64,000 nucleotides of DNA from Linnemannia schmuckeri (Eukaryota > Mortierellomycota > Mortierellomycetes > Mortierellales > Mortierellaceae): NCBI GenBank assembly GCA_029449235.1, contig JANATG010000012.1, positions 930,001 through 994,000 on the forward strand. The letters are read 5' to 3'. Shown here in pieces: positions 21,669-33,922 of the stretch (position 1 is the first letter of the stretch; each line of letters begins with the position of its first letter). The position numbers and the translations under genes were made by a program. Under the pieces are notes generated by a model. The model saw only the letters and a program-made list of their open reading frames with translations, was not told the DNA's origin and searched no databases.

Positions 21669-22709
21669 ATGTCGCTTACAGCTACTTTCCGCAAGGAAGC
21701 CGAGGACCTCGTCAAGGAGCAGATGGCCGCTTATGATCCTTCTCATGACTGGCTCCATGTTGATCGCGTCCGCAGACAAGGTAACATTGGGAGCAGGAGT
21801 CTGTGCGGAATACGTGCGCGTTGCTGTACCTTTGAAATATTTGCTATCGCCAATCCACTGATTCGATCTGATCAATTGCTCCTCTGTCTCACTTTATCTT
21901 CCTTCCCATATCAGCATTGAAGATTGCAAAAGAAGAAAGCAGCAACGGCAAGACCATCGACATCGAGCTCGTAGAACTCGCAGCCCTGTTCCACGACATT
22001 GGTGATGCCAAATTCCATAAGGAGGGCCAACCTACTGGCCGCGAGATCGTGATGACCTTCTTGGCCAAGCACAATTACGCAAAAGCAGATATTGTTGCCA
22101 AGATTGTCGAGAATGTTTCTTTCCGCAAGGAGTTGGCGGGGATCAAGAACGAGTGGGCCGAATCCTGCATTGAGCTCCATATGTAGGTTATTTGTGAATG
22201 TGAGGCGAGGCTTTGTTGGTCTGCGTTGTTGAGTAATGTGGATTGGATTTACCCTGATAATGCTTTTTATTTATTTTGCTGGCATTTTTTCAGTGTCCAG
22301 GATGCCGATAAGCTGGATGCCATTGGCGCCTTTGGTAAGCATAACGATAACATATGAGCTAGTTGTTTCGAATCTGTTTGTATCTTCAAGTGTACTCTTT
22401 CAGTCTTCCATTCTAACTGTATCCTCAACACGATGAATAGGTATCATGAGATGTGCGGCATACAGTGGATACAAGAACCGGCCCCTGTACGACCCTGCCG
22501 AGAAGGCACAGTTGAACATGACCTACGAACAGTATCAGGCACAGACAAAGGCCAACACGGGTTGTGCTATTAGCCATTTCCACGAGAAGTTGTTCCGACT
22601 CAAGGATATGATGAAGACTCCTTCTGCAATTAGGATGGCTCAGAAGCGCCATGATGTTATGGTTGCCTTTGTTGAGCAGATTGAAGAAGAGTATTCCATG
22701 GACGAATAA
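21669..22709 (+). CDS. HD-domain metal-dependent phosphohydrolase
   Basis: Four exons: 21669-21780, 21915-22182, 22294-22334 and 22441-22709, giving 229 aa. The HD-superfamily ligands are visible: His30 in SHDWLHV, the His64-Asp65 pair in LFHDIGD, and the downstream Asp in QDADKLDAIGAFG (partly encoded by a 41-nt exon). This layout matches the small YpgQ/YedJ-type predicted HD phosphohydrolases found in bacteria and fungi. The natural substrate is not established for the fungal proteins; nucleotide pyrophosphatase activity is a possibility. The protein has no targeting signal or membrane segment, so a cytosolic location is likely. Confidence 0.88.
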
Positions 22710-22834
22710 ATAATGTTCTTTTTTTGTGTATTAAATTGGCGAAAAAAAAGTGCGTTTAGGTATGGTACAATGAGAATGCATGTCTATGATGAAAGTTGCT
22801 GTTTGTTGGCCGATAGCCTCCGATTTGTTGATAT

Positions 22835-23867
22835 TTACTCCAAGGAAAGGATGTATCCATGGACGGTGCCACGAACTTCCTCGCTGCCAGGATCCTCAAG
22901 GAACATGGGGGTCATCCTATGCTCGACAACCTTCTCGACCTTGAACCCAAATCCGCCCGGATCCCTCTCATCATCTGAGGATTCGTCGCCATTCTCTGGA
23001 TAGTCAATCACAGGGGCAGCTGCGATTTCAAAGAACTTGTTGTCGGCATCGGCCAACCATGGACGATGATGCGTAAAGAAGACAAAGACACGACCAGTGC
23101 CTGGCTTCAAGGTCTCCTTACAGGTCTTGAGCATTGATCTGTGTTGAGAGTGGTTGAAGAGGAGATCTGAGAGGATGATGGTATCGAACAGTTCCTTGGG
23201 TGCTGCTGCTGCTGATGCTCCTGAGGAAGTGGTATCTGTGTTTGTGGTAGGGTTCAAGTGAGCGAGGAGGGGGCGGGTGTTGCTTCCCCAGAGATATCCC
23301 TGGACGATGACCTTGCCCTCCTTTGTGAGTTCGGGGACAATGTGATCTGCGTTGTATTGGATGTTAGCGATCAGGTCGTTGTCAGGATAGTCCGTAATCA
23401 CAACCTATATAGTCCGACGTACGCGTTCCGCATAAAAATGAAAACATAGATAAGCATTTTTGTTAGTTTCTAGTAGCTATCATTGACAAATGCTAAGCAG
23501 TCAATTCCGTCTAATGTATCAACTAAAATTGCAACTATATTTCAAAGTTGCTTACCTTGGTGGCGCCATTGACGGCAGCAACGAAACTAGGGAGAGCGGC
23601 TCCGGCGCCAATCTCAAGAACATTTTTGCCAACAGTGTACTGAGGATGATCGTCCATCCAGTCGGCAAAGACCTTGGCTGCGTTCCAGAGGTGATGGGCC
23701 CAAAGAGGGTGGGATCCGACTAGACGCAACTTCATCTCCGGGGGGTGCTTGTCCTTTGCTGCACGAGTAAAGATTTCGAAAGTTGGCTCGGGAGGTGGAG
23801 GGTTGAACTCTGCAGGCTCGGCGAACATACCGCCCATCTCGCTCTCTGATGAATCTGAATCCGACAT
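22835..23867 (-). CDS. EFM7: eEF1A N-terminal/lysine methyltransferase EFM7 (Nnt1-like)
   Basis: Two exons on the minus strand, 23867-23556 and 23404-22835, giving 293 aa. It is a seven-beta-strand SAM-dependent methyltransferase. The N-terminal MFAEPAEFNPPPPEPTFE and LRLVGSHPLWAHHLWNAAK are hallmarks of the Efm7/Nnt1 group. The SAM motif is VLEIGAGAALPS (about residues 85-96), followed by VVITDYPDNDLIANI at the exon junction. A post-I region LFDTIILSDLLFNHSQH and FFTHHRPW complete the fold. In yeast this enzyme methylates the N-terminus and Lys3 of elongation factor 1A; the role here is by homology. The gene is convergent with the HD gene (125 bp apart). Confidence 0.9.
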
Positions 23868-24584
23868 TTGCTTGTTGATGTTGTTGGGGGTTGAAATGTT
23901 TTGGTTGTTGAAAGAGGCGAGTCTCTTTGTCCTGCGTTCTTGTGCGAAAGAAGATACGCTCCAATGGTACCTGTTTGTTTATGCTTGAGCCCTGTGGAGT
24001 GACTGCGTTTGCCCAATTATCGAATCAGGATTTAGAATCTTTTTTTTTTTCGCTGCTCGGGTCCAAAGGTCCGCTCGTAGTCAATTCAAAAAATGGCTGC
24101 TGAGTGGTCTGTTGCAGTCCGCTGCTGCAGCGCATTTTTTTTTTTTGTTTTCTCGCTTCTTTTCTCCACCCTCTTTTTCCTTCTCTCTTTCTTCTTCACT
24201 CTGCCTCTCATCACCACACTCGTCCTCACTAGCCGACTGACTCTCTCTCTCTCCTTCCTCCCCTTCCTGAACACCCCCTCCACCTTTCACATACTAGTTT
24301 GACTATCATGTGGTCAGAAGGCTGAAGAACCAGTTACCTTCTGTTGTTTGCGTCTTTTTTCTCTCTTCGGCCCCCCTCTCCTCATCCTAATTGCCTCACC
24401 CCTCGGCACACTCTGGCAAGCCAGAAAGCACGCCACTTTGCATTCTCTTTTTTCCCCTTCTTATTGCGTATTTATTTCTTGGCTCTAGTGCCTCTCTCTC
24501 TCTTCCCTCTCCATTCTTCACCTGCGCTCCTTTGCTCTCTTTCCCACTCTCCTCTTCATTCTCTCCACCCCATAAAAAGAAGCA
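23868..24584. promoter_or_regulatory. Divergent promoter region EFM7 / ORT1
   Basis: 717 bp between the two start codons, with strong C/T-rich runs on the plus strand toward ORT1. No gene was recognised. Confidence 0.4.
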
Positions 24585-26132
24585 ATGGCTCAGTCATACA
24601 GTCCATTCCCCGAGGGCAAGTTGTCTGATCTGGCAACTACCGCCCAGGAATCCAAGATCGTAATCTCGGAAAAGAATGAGCAGTCGCTCAAAGACCTTGC
24701 CTTTGGCTCGGTAAGCCCAGTTCTTGGACAAAGAATAGCCGGCTGTTTTTCTGTCAATCAACAATTTCGCCCAGTCTTTATGACTCTAACTGTATATCTC
24801 CTTGCATTCAATTGGGCTTACCAAATTAGATCGCGGGTGTGGCTGGCAAGTTTGTTGAATTCCCTTTTGACACTGTCAAGGTTCGCCTCCAGACTCAGCC
24901 TCTGGACCACCCCATCTTTAAGGGTCCCTTCGATTGCTTCCGCCAGACAATTAGAAACGAAGGTTTCCTTGGCCTCTACAACGTAAGAATTGATCACTTC
25001 CACACCTTTTCCCTTGACTCTTTTTGCTTGTTTTTGCTTGCTGACTCCTAAGAGCGATCAGACCATCTATGCAAATATATATATATTTCTTTTTCAAACC
25101 CCTTGGCCAGTCAGTCATCTTGTGTGTCAAAGCGCAACGCTCAGCCCGAAATTAAAATAGCTCATCGAGATTATCTCGTTTTCCCTTCATCCATCATATA
25201 GGGCTTGTCATCTCCTCTTGTGGGTGCTATGCTCGAGAATGCCGTGCTCTTTGTTGGATATAGACGTGCTCAGGACATGCTGAGGGAATTCATTGCCATC
25301 CCCGATGCACATCATGCTACCCCAGGAGCTGAACCTGCACCCCTCAGTATCCCTATGCTTTGCCTCTCGGGAGGTATCTCGGGCGTGTTTGCATCTATGG
25401 TCTTGACCCCTGTGGAGTTGGTCAAGTGCAAATTGCAGGTGCAGCAGATTGGACATTTGTATACCAAGGACATCAAGACTGGACCTACTCCCAAAGCTCT
25501 CCACAGCGGTCCACTTAGTGTAATCAAGCATATTTATACCCAGAATGGTCTCCGGGGGTTCTATCTCGGACACTTTCCTACTTTTCTCCGCGAGACTGGC
25601 GGTGGTGCTGCGTGGTTTGGATCCTACGAGGCTGTCTGCCGTATGTTGGTCGCCCGTGCTCAAGCAGTCGCGCCTGTCGGTAAAACGGTCACACAATCCG
25701 ATCTGGCGGCTCCTCAGCTGATGCTGGCTGGTGCTCTTGCGGGAATGGCCTACAATTTTATCCTTTTCCCCGCGGACTGTATCAAGAGTCATATGCAGAC
25801 ACAGGATGTCCTCCGCAGTCAGCGTGGTGGTGCTCCTTCGTCCTCGCTCGGCTTCCTGGCAACAGGAAAGGAGATCTTCCGTTCCGAAGGTATCCGTGGA
25901 TTGTACCGCGGATGCGGTATCACCGTTGCTCGGTCTGCCCCCTCTAGCGCCATTATCTTTATGACCTATGTAAGTTTTGGACTTGTTGGACCTTTTTTTG
26001 GCGTCTTTTTTTTTTTTGGTGGGTACTATGACGAAAGAATCTCATTATATTGACACATGAATTAATCGATGAATGCTTTTTTGTTATCTTTTTGCCAACT
26101 TTTAGGAAATGCTCTCGCGTCGTTTCGCATAA
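24585..26132 (+). CDS. ORT1: Mitochondrial ornithine carrier
   Basis: Four exons: 24585-24710, 24830-24982, 25202-25969 and 26106-26132 (the last encodes only EMLSRRFA), giving 357 aa. It is a mitochondrial carrier with three repeats marked by PFDTVKVRLQ, PVELVKCKLQ and PADCIKSHMQ. The first repeat (GKFVEFPFDTVKVRLQTQP) and GLSSPLVGAMLENAVLFVGY closely fit the ornithine/arginine carrier group (yeast Ort1, human SLC25A15), which exports ornithine from the matrix in exchange for protons. The N-terminus is about 35 residues longer than in yeast. Substrate specificity is assigned by these motifs and not tested. Confidence 0.9.
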
Positions 26133-26550
26133 TCATTCATTCCCACTTTTCATTTATCCAAAATAAAATTGCATCTCATACCAACTTTTCATCATAATCA
26201 TAACTCTATACTCTCTCGCGTCGTTGTGTCAATTTACCATTTTTCTTACGTCTGCGCTATCCTGTCGCGCTATCAATGCCATTGCACCTATCCTTACTTC
26301 TTTTTCTATTTATGTAGTCCTCTTGTAGAATCTCGATCCCCTGTAGGCACACTAAGAGAGGGTCTATTTTGATGCGCTTTATTCATGCTATGGCTTTGAC
26401 TCCAAAGCACTCTGCCATTCTTTTACCTTTTTTAAAATACTCTTCTCTTTTCTCTTCATCTAAACAGTCATCAAAAAAAAAGGAGAACTGTCGCGTCAGT
26501 TTTTTCTTGTCAATTGAAAGGATAAAACAACAAGTCTTCATTCAAGACGG
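26133..26550. other. Convergent spacer ORT1 / YbeY
   Basis: T-rich 3' regions with an AATAAA-type signal near 26161. No coding signal. Confidence 0.5.
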
Positions 26551-27162
26551 CTAGGTCGGTTCACCAAAAGGAGCGTTGGTACTTGGGTTAGTTACCTGGG
26601 CATAGTCTTTATCATTTTGGTGATCGTATCCGAGCAAATGACAGATCCCGTGGGCGTAAAGGACAGGTAAACGGTCTTCAATGGCGACGTTGTGTTCCTG
26701 GCACCATTTCTCGACATATCTCATCGAGACGAATAAATCCCCCAAGTTCTTGTCGTCCTCGGAACGTGGTTCTGGAAGCTTTCCCGGTTTTATGGCCTAT
26801 ACGCGTGTTTGTATGGAAAAGTAAGAGAAGTAGTGCGTCAGAACGCGATGTTTTTTATTTTCTTTAGGAGCAGGGGTAAATGGCTGTAAGTACTGCAAGA
26901 TAAACTTGGCAAGGAACGAAAAAAAAAAGTACGTCACCGCCTGTAAAAGACCTACCTCGGCAAAGCGGAAGGAAAGGATGTCGGTAGACTTGTTCTTGCC
27001 ACGGTATTGGTTGTTGAGTCTTTTGACGGTGCGATCTCCTGAGAATGAGACACCGACATCCCACCCCTTGTAACCTGCCGCCGTCAGCATCATCTCTATT
27101 TGTGCCTTGACTTCAGGTCGACAGATCTTGTGGACTTTTTGCACATTCTTCAAAAGGATCAT
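26551..27162 (-). CDS. YbeY-family endoribonuclease / rRNA maturation factor
   Basis: Two exons on the minus strand, 27162-26956 and 26796-26551, giving 150 aa. The zinc-binding signature of the UPF0054/YbeY family is intact: HGICHLLGYDH, with His118, His122 and His128. The upstream family motif is LNNQYRGKNKSTDILSF. YbeY is a single-strand RNase that matures rRNA in bacteria and, in eukaryotes, acts in mitochondria or plastids. A mitochondrial role is therefore likely. The N-terminus is not strongly presequence-like. The protein stops 22 residues after the last His, shorter than bacterial YbeY, which usually continues with a helix. A 45-nt GT-AG stretch near the end (GTAACT at about 26597 to CTAG at 26553) could be an intron but does not extend the protein usefully. 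Confidence 0.87.
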
Positions 27163-27642
27163 TGTGAGCGAATGAAGTGAATGGTGGAGGAGGAATGAAT
27201 GAATGCGTTAAGAGGAATGAATGTGTGAAGAGGAGTGAATATTCGGAGGAAACAAAAAAGAATGACAAGCCAAGGAGCGGACGTCCTTTTTTGCTATTTT
27301 TTTTATTCGAGAGTTTCGGTCATTTACTTCTGTCATTGCTTTCAGTATAAGCGGGTCCGTGCATTTTTGGCAACTATGCCTCCTTTACGACCTGAAGTCG
27401 AGGACACGCGCGATCTTCCTGGTCTCTGCTGAATGCATATCGTACGCGTCTGTATTATGGATAAGCATCAATTGCAACGAAAGCAAGGAGTAAACGCAAA
27501 CGAGTGTGTACAAAGAAGAGATGGTTGTGGATCAGTGCGTGGAGAAGAAAAAAAAAAGTACGGTAGATTGCAAAAAGATGTTGAGAGAATTTCTTTCTGT
27601 CGTCTCAATCCCTGAAGTCGTGATCCATTTGTCCAAGTTTGT
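27163..27642. other. Spacer YbeY promoter / CDK7 3' end
   Basis: 480 bp. Contains GAATGAA-type short repeats just upstream of the YbeY start. No gene recognised. Confidence 0.45.
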
Positions 27643-29390
27643 TCACGCACCAAAGGCTTCGGCTTTCCGCTTCTGCTTGACATCTTCGGGCGTCTCACGG
27701 ACGTGCTTTGGCAAGTTCTCCAGAGGTGTTGGTCTCGGCTTATTGAAAAAATATGGATGCAACAATGCCTATAAGAAGAAAAAAATAAATGGCGCGAAAG
27801 AATTAAATACACGCGAAATTTCTTTCCTTTTAAAAATACACATGCAAAACACACTTGATCTTGCTATACCTCGCGCGCAGAGATTCTTCGGTTGGGGTCG
27901 TAGATTAACATGCTCTCCAAGAGTTCCAGAGTGTCGGCTCCAGCAGCAGTAAACAACAGCTTCAGCGGTGTCTTCGGATACTGCTTAAACTGCATGTAGT
28001 TCGGAAGTGATTGCACACCCTACGTAGACACATCAAAAAAATAAAAGGGTCAGAAAAGAAGGTCCTTGAGAGCCATTCTCTTTTTCAAGAGAACAAGGAT
28101 ATTTGCATGCATTGTCCTTATCCTTTCCATCCTTTGGTTTGATCCAAAGATTATAGCCTACCGGCCAATCGCTCTCCGTAGGTGTTCCAAGAGCTCTGAA
28201 TATTGTGTCCAGCTGATCCATATCCGCGTTTCCAGGAAGATAGGGGTTTCGAAGCAACAGTTCTGCAAAAATACACCCAACCGCCCATATGTCAATGCCA
28301 TATCCATATTCCTTGGCGCCAAATAGCAGTTCAGGAGCACGATACCATCTATTATGTAGACATAGAAAGAATTGACGCTGAGTTAACATGTAATGGGTCC
28401 TCCAAGAACCTCGCTTGAAAATAATACTCTCTGCGCACGCCAATGTCCATGCACGACAACAAAAGGATCCAATACCTGGTAACGACCTGTGCTGTCAGCT
28501 GACGGCCTCGATCACCAAAGTCTCGCGCCAAACCGAAATCAGCAATTTTGAGCTGTCCATCTCGTCCCAACAACAAGTTGTTTGGCTTCATATCCTACAG
28601 TACAGCATGAGTTCAAAAGGGAAAAAAAGGTCAGCTAATGTTAGTCCTTAAGGATAGACGCACAATGAAGCAGGTAGGGGTACATCTTACTCTATGAAGA
28701 ATCCAGTTGCGGTGACAATGATCCAGTCCACGCAGGGTCATCAACATCCAGTGCTTGACATCGCCTGGCATAAAGAGGATGCTCTTATCCTTGATGATCA
28801 TCTCCAGGTCAGACTCTAAGTACTCCAGCACCAGATTCAAGTTTGTCTTGTGAAAGTACACCTCCATCAGCTAATTCCCGTTCAAAGAAGTTTAAAGCGT
28901 TTGTTAATAAGAAGTGTCATGTGATAGATCGAAAGCAATTAAGTCTCAATACCATCGCGGAGACTGCCCTCCAAACTCACCTCAATCAGGTTGGGATGAC
29001 GAAGCTCCTGGAGGGTCTTGACTTCACGGATAGCACTCATGTCAAGTCCATCCTTGAACTGTCCAATTTTGATCTTTTTGATGGCCACAGTCTTCTTTGT
29101 TGAGAGTTGTGTTCCTAGACAAGGAATAAACGGCAGTATGGAAAACCAAGTTGAGTTCTTCTAGCCTTTGTTCTCAGCAGTGCCCTTGGCCATCACATTC
29201 ATGTTTTGGACAAGCAACGCATGTGACAAGAACCCAAAAAATGCAAGGTTGATTTGCGTCATGGAGAATGTCGCAGTATTGTACCAAGGTAAACGACGGC
29301 GTAGGCTCCTTCTCCGACCTTCCTGTCCTTTTTGTAGTCCCTGTAGAGGTCCGTGTTATGCTGCTCCGCATGAGTACGAAGCGATGTCAT
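27643..29390 (-). CDS. KIN28: Cyclin-dependent kinase 7 (TFIIH/CAK kinase, Kin28 homologue)
   Basis: Seven exons on the minus strand: 29390-29285, 29114-28981, 28870-28691, 28594-28476, 28348-28162, 28019-27870 and 27768-27643, giving 333 aa. Kinase motifs: P-loop GEGAYAVVYLG, catalytic Lys in VAIKKIK, catalytic loop HRDMKPNN, DFG in IADFGLARDFGD, and the activation loop RQLTAQVVTRWYRAPELLFG. The CDK7-specific stretches SAIREVKTLQELRHPN, IWAVGCIFAELLLR and LGTPTESDWP distinguish it from other CDKs. In TFIIH it phosphorylates Ser5 of the RNA polymerase II CTD. Whether it also activates cell-cycle CDKs, as in animals, cannot be told from sequence. The gene is divergent from the ZNF277-like gene. 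Confidence 0.94.
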
Positions 29391-29726
29391 TGTTGGCGTT
29401 TTTCGTCGTTGTTGGATGAGTGGTGAATGGAAAGAACAAGTCAAAGACGTCGAACAAGCTCACAGGCACAATGCTCATTTAAATACTGTGGTCTGTTTCG
29501 GTGGCGCCAAAAGTCAAGCTCTGCTTCTCGCACAGTCACAGCATTGTCTTGCAGTAGCCCGTAAGTCACTCTTTAGCAGCGGCTGGATCAAAAAAGAAAA
29601 AAGGCGCGGCAATTTTTGACGCACAAAAAAAGTTTTGTTCGACGACTTCCTTGCCCTTCCATTGACACATTCCTTTTACCTTATTCTTCACTACCCTTAC
29701 TTCTTAATCAACACACCAATCACATC
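29391..29726. promoter_or_regulatory. Shared divergent promoter CDK7 / ZNF277-like
   Basis: 336 bp between divergent start codons. No TATA box recognised. Confidence 0.4.
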
Positions 29727-31539
29727 ATGAGCAACGAAGGCGAGTGGACCACCGTCACCTCAAAGAACTCGACCTCGCACAGAGCACAGGCTCCCAAGCC
29801 CCCCTCCTTTGCCTCTGTCATCGCCGCCGCTGCTTCCTCGACTACTCCCAAAGCCGACTCCTCGTCGCGTACTGGTGGCAACGCTGGAGGCGCCTCTTCG
29901 ACAACTGGAAATAACAAATCTCACCATCACCACCACCACAAGAAGCAACCCGCCAAGAAAGATGCTGCCTCAACCACTGCTGCCTCTGCAGGTCAGGATC
30001 AATCGACCAACAAGGCTCAGGTATCAAAAATTAGCCGTTCTCGATCGAGCTCATTCTCAAGCGACTCTGACTCCTCTCAATCCGACTACCCCTCCGGATC
30101 CGGTCGCCCCCCATACCACGCCGTCATCATGATCCATTGCCCCTTCCAGTCCTGCGATCTGACCGACCCTCTGACCGACTCGACCTCCCTTGTCGCCCAC
30201 CTGAAGGAAGCCCACAAGATCGCCTTCAAGAACATTCACCATATGTTTATCCTTCTCGATCGGTACTTGACCCACTGGGCTGAGGAGATTGAGACCAAGG
30301 GCCTCGAAAAGGTTGCTGTCAAAGCCGAGGAGGGCGATGAATTCTTCACGATCGACCCTGCTGTCTCGGTGGCCGATCGCACCCTGCGCGACGAGATCCA
30401 GCGTGAGAAATTGAACGAGATCTTGAAGGTTCAGGAGAAAGAACGTAACGACGATGCTAAGCTCAAGAGAAAGTGTCTTTTTTGCAAGAACGTCTGCGAT
30501 AACAGGTATTTTACACGTTTTTGCTACCGTTGCTGCTGCGTTCTTACTTGTGTAAATGCTAACAACGTCAATATTATATGGGTATATGACATTCTAGAAC
30601 GATCTTGTTCAAGCATATGTTTGCCGAGCACAACTTCAACATTGGTCTGCCCGACAACCTCGTCAATGTCAATGAGTATCTGGACATGCTGGAAGCCAAA
30701 CTGACTGGGTAAAGAACTCGAATTAGAAATCAATAATCAATGTGTCACCTGTTCATTGCGGCCAATGCATCTTTGTCAACAGATCCTAATTATTTTCCCT
30801 TTTAATTTATGATAGCCTCCAATGCTTGTACTGTGAAAAGACGTTCACATCGCCAGCCGTCCTCAGGAAGCACATGCGCAAGAAGAAGCACTTCAAGATC
30901 AGTGCCCGCAACCGTCTCTATGACCAATTCTACGTCATTAACTATCTGGAGCCCGGCAAGAACTGGGAGAACTTTGAGCATGATCGGTACGATTCTGATG
31001 ACGACCGTCGCGATGACTCTTGGGCAGATTGGGACGACGCGCTGGAGGACGAGAAAACGAAATGTCTCTTTGAGAACGTTTACTTTTCGTCAGCACAGAC
31101 GACACGCGAGCATATGAAGGAGGCTCATGGATTTGATTTGGAGGGCGAACGACATGCGCTGGGACTGGACTTTTATCAGACCATCTCGTTGATCAACTAT
31201 ATCCGTCGACAGACTATGTTGGGTGTTTGCTTCTCGTGTCAAAAGAAGAAGCCTGAAGAGAAGCCACAGCAGGACGGTGACGATGAAGAAGATTGGTTGG
31301 TCAAGCATTTGAAGGAAGGTGGGTGTGGCGCCAAGGTACCAAGCAAAGAGGCCGATTTCTGGAAGGACGCTCAGTACCTGTTGCCTATGCTCGAGAACGA
31401 TCCGCTTCTGATGATTTTTGGAGAGGAGGAGTCGGATGATGACGATCAGAACAACGATGGCGCTGGATCGGATAGGTCGTCCATGTCGGACGACGACGGT
31501 GACGACGAGGATGATGACGACGACGAGATCATTATTTAA
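29727..31539 (+). CDS. ZNF277-like C2H2 zinc-finger protein
   Basis: Three exons: 29727-30505, 30598-30708 and 30816-31539, giving 537 aa. The N-terminus is low-complexity (Ser/Thr/Ala with a His run HHHHHH and an RS-like segment). The body has atypical C2H2 fingers: CPFQSCDLTDP...HLKEAH, CLFCKNVCDNRTILFKHMFAEH and CLYCEKTFTSPAVLRKHMRKKKH. The last two are characteristic of ZNF277. A further degenerate finger (CLFENVYFSSAQTTREHMKEAH) follows. The C-terminus is acidic (D/E-rich, ends DDDDDEIII). Animal ZNF277 binds ribosomal protein uS5 and affects chromatin; the fungal role is unknown. The in-frame upstream ATG at 29616 would add a non-conserved extension and was not chosen. Confidence 0.85.
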
Positions 31540-31718
31540 AGAATCCGTCGCGCTCTCGATGCTCCTTCCACGTAGTTTTTTTTTTTTATATAGTTTTTCA
31601 TTTTTGAAGAACGCATAGAGTCTGCAATCATTTTTTTTCTACAATCACCTTGCGAAAAGAGAAGGCGGAGCAATTTTGTATTGAGCGATAATGTTGAAAT
31701 AATAGGATGACTGCTGAC

Positions 31719-33317
31719 TTATTCTTGCTTAGATCTGGAGCCCTGCCGCTTGGGGATCTTGGACGAGGGGGACTTTGGTTTGAGGACTGGAGGTGGTGGC
31801 GGATCTGCCAATGACTGCAGCACAAACGCAGATGATGCCTATTAAATTCAACAAAGAGTTACGGCAACAGAAAGATGACATTAATATTTCTCTTGTCACT
31901 CAAACACAGTGCTGAGCAAAGTAAAGCAAAAGAAAGCCCTTATTACCTGTGCGAGTCCATACACGGCGACGCCGATGATAGGAATAGTGCACCCAACATA
32001 AAAGACAACACCGAATCCCAAAAGAACACTCTTCCGATAATTGAACCACTTGCGCTTTTGGTAGTGGCTCATCCCGATTCTGATAAAGTACGGATCAAGC
32101 AGCTCACGGGTCAAGGCACGGCATCCAAAGAAGCCCTTGAGCAAGAAAATCGACACACTTCTTGGCAAGAAAAACGATCCCGCTCCAAAGACAATAGCCA
32201 AGGGTTTAGATCCGATGGACTGGATGGTTGACAAGAACGAGGCAATCGGGAAGGCCAGGGGTCCAATGATGGGGAGCCAGGAGAGGACCAGGAAGAGGAG
32301 AGCCCACTTGAGACGCTTCCAGGACCGACGCACATATCTCCACATCTCGCTCCAGTGCTGAACCTTGTACGGGTAAGCCAATAGGGCGGGAGCAAAGAGT
32401 CCTCGATGATCCATGACATAGATCGAAGGCGAGTTGGGATCGACCGCGGTAGGGTTTCTGGCCTGCTCTGCCTTGGCGTGCTCGTGTTCCTGCATCAACA
32501 GGTGATCCGAGTAGATCAGTCCATCGATAAAGATATCATCCAGAGGTTGAGGGTACATATACCGAAGGAAGAGTAATCCCAACAAAGGGATTGAACTCAT
32601 GAGCTCGTGTGCCTTGTTCGAAAACATCTCCAATCCGCGTTGCGATTCAGATGTGTCGGTATCCATAGTCAGACTTAGGACGCGCAACAGACTACCAATG
32701 GCCGCAACTGGCAAAAAGAATAAGATCTGCGTGACCAGATGCGCAACCAGTGTGAAAAGAAGCAAACGGAACAAAGTCTTGTAGAGTCGTCCATTCCTAA
32801 AGTCTGGGTTAGTGAGCGCAATAAAGCACCCCTGCAACGCTAACCTCACACCCTTGAAAAACTCCTTGGGCTGAATAGGCATACGCAGCTTGTAAGTCGT
32901 CGCTGGTTTGCTCCCGCCCGGACTGGAAGGTTGCTTCTGTTGGTGAGGGAGAACACCTTGGATGTTTTGTACTTTTGGCTTGGTGCTGGTATGGAAGGCG
33001 CCGATGGTGTCCGGGAAGTCGTGTTGTTGTTCTAGTTCGGGCTCCTCTTCTTCTACTTGTTCTGGTTCTGGTTCGTTTTCTTCGGCATCCAGGTCTGAGG
33101 CATCACCAATGTCGGGTCTGACCCCGATGCGGACGCGTGATGGCGGGGGGTACTGGAGGGGGTTGTAGTCGTCGGGGAGAGAGAGCTTGGTTGAGGATGC
33201 AGTGGATGCATTTGATGAGGAACGATGTGGGATGTTGGTCAGAGGTGAGGTCGGTGTGGTTGGCGAGGGTGGGCCTGAGGGGCGACGCCAGGAGTATGGC
33301 GGTGGCTCTGTCTGCAT
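31719..33317 (-). CDS. UsgS-like fungal multi-pass membrane protein
   Basis: Two exons on the minus strand, 33317-31947 and 31838-31719, giving 496 aa. The N-terminal 150 residues are Pro/Ser-rich and then acidic (PEPEQVEEEEPELEQ). The rest has about six hydrophobic segments. The motifs LTRELLDPYFIRIGMS, QKRKWFNYRKSVLLGFGV and PIIGVAVYGLAQ, followed after the intron by ASSAFVLQSLADPPPPP, fit the UsgS / RRT8-like fungal family. Its molecular function is unknown. The reading frame continues upstream to 33572, but the ATG at 33317 gives the better start. The C-terminal tail is basic (SSKIPKRQGSRSK). Confidence 0.72.
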
Positions 33318-33922
33318 AGTCGGTCCTCTTTTGCTTGTGGGAGTCCTGTTGTGATGGTTGGTGGTGGTATGTGGAGAGTCTTGGCGAGAATGAAGGCGAA
33401 GGTGAAGTAGAAGAAAGGAAAAGAAAAAAGGGAAAAGTTGCGAGAAAGAAAAGAGGGGTGAAAAAGATGACATCAACTTTAGTATGTGCTTATCGTGTGC
33501 CATGAACAACGGCCTGTGCCAAAAAGAAGGCAACAAGGAATGCCAAGCTGCCAATGGGCTCACTAAACTCACTTGTGTAGCATGTAGAAGAGAGTGAATT
33601 CATTTGCCAAGACTACATTGGATAATGATTGACACTTTACAGTGCATAGGGAGTGAGCATCGGTTATACAGCCAGATGGGGAACAACAACATTTCCAATG
33701 TCACACGAATAATACATCGGTCTCGTCCTCCGACGCTCGCTTCACCCACAATCGAGGCCGATGCCAGTGTTTACAAGAACACGTTTCTTTATGTTGGTGT
33801 GTTCTATGGAGGAAATAACTAATGTACAAGACTATGGAACACGAGGGAAGGAAGGAGGAAGGAAGGGAGGTCCATAAATGGATAACATGACAGCCGTCGA
33901 GACAAAAAAAAGTACGCGTTGT
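33318..33922. other. Spacer between UsgS-like gene and SLC35F-like gene
   Basis: 605 bp, no convincing gene. It includes the UsgS-like promoter and the 3' end of the SLC35F-like gene. Confidence 0.45.

Noticed and set aside
26553..26597. Possible 45-nt terminal intron in YbeY
   Set aside because: Splicing it would give only Pro-Ser-stop, so it does not restore the expected C-terminal helix.
32793..32845. Possible 53-nt intron in the UsgS-like gene (GTGAGG ... CTAACCCAGACTTTAG on the minus strand)
   Set aside because: Removing 53 nt breaks the frame, and the retained sequence (RLALQGCFIALTNPDFRNGR) fits the family.
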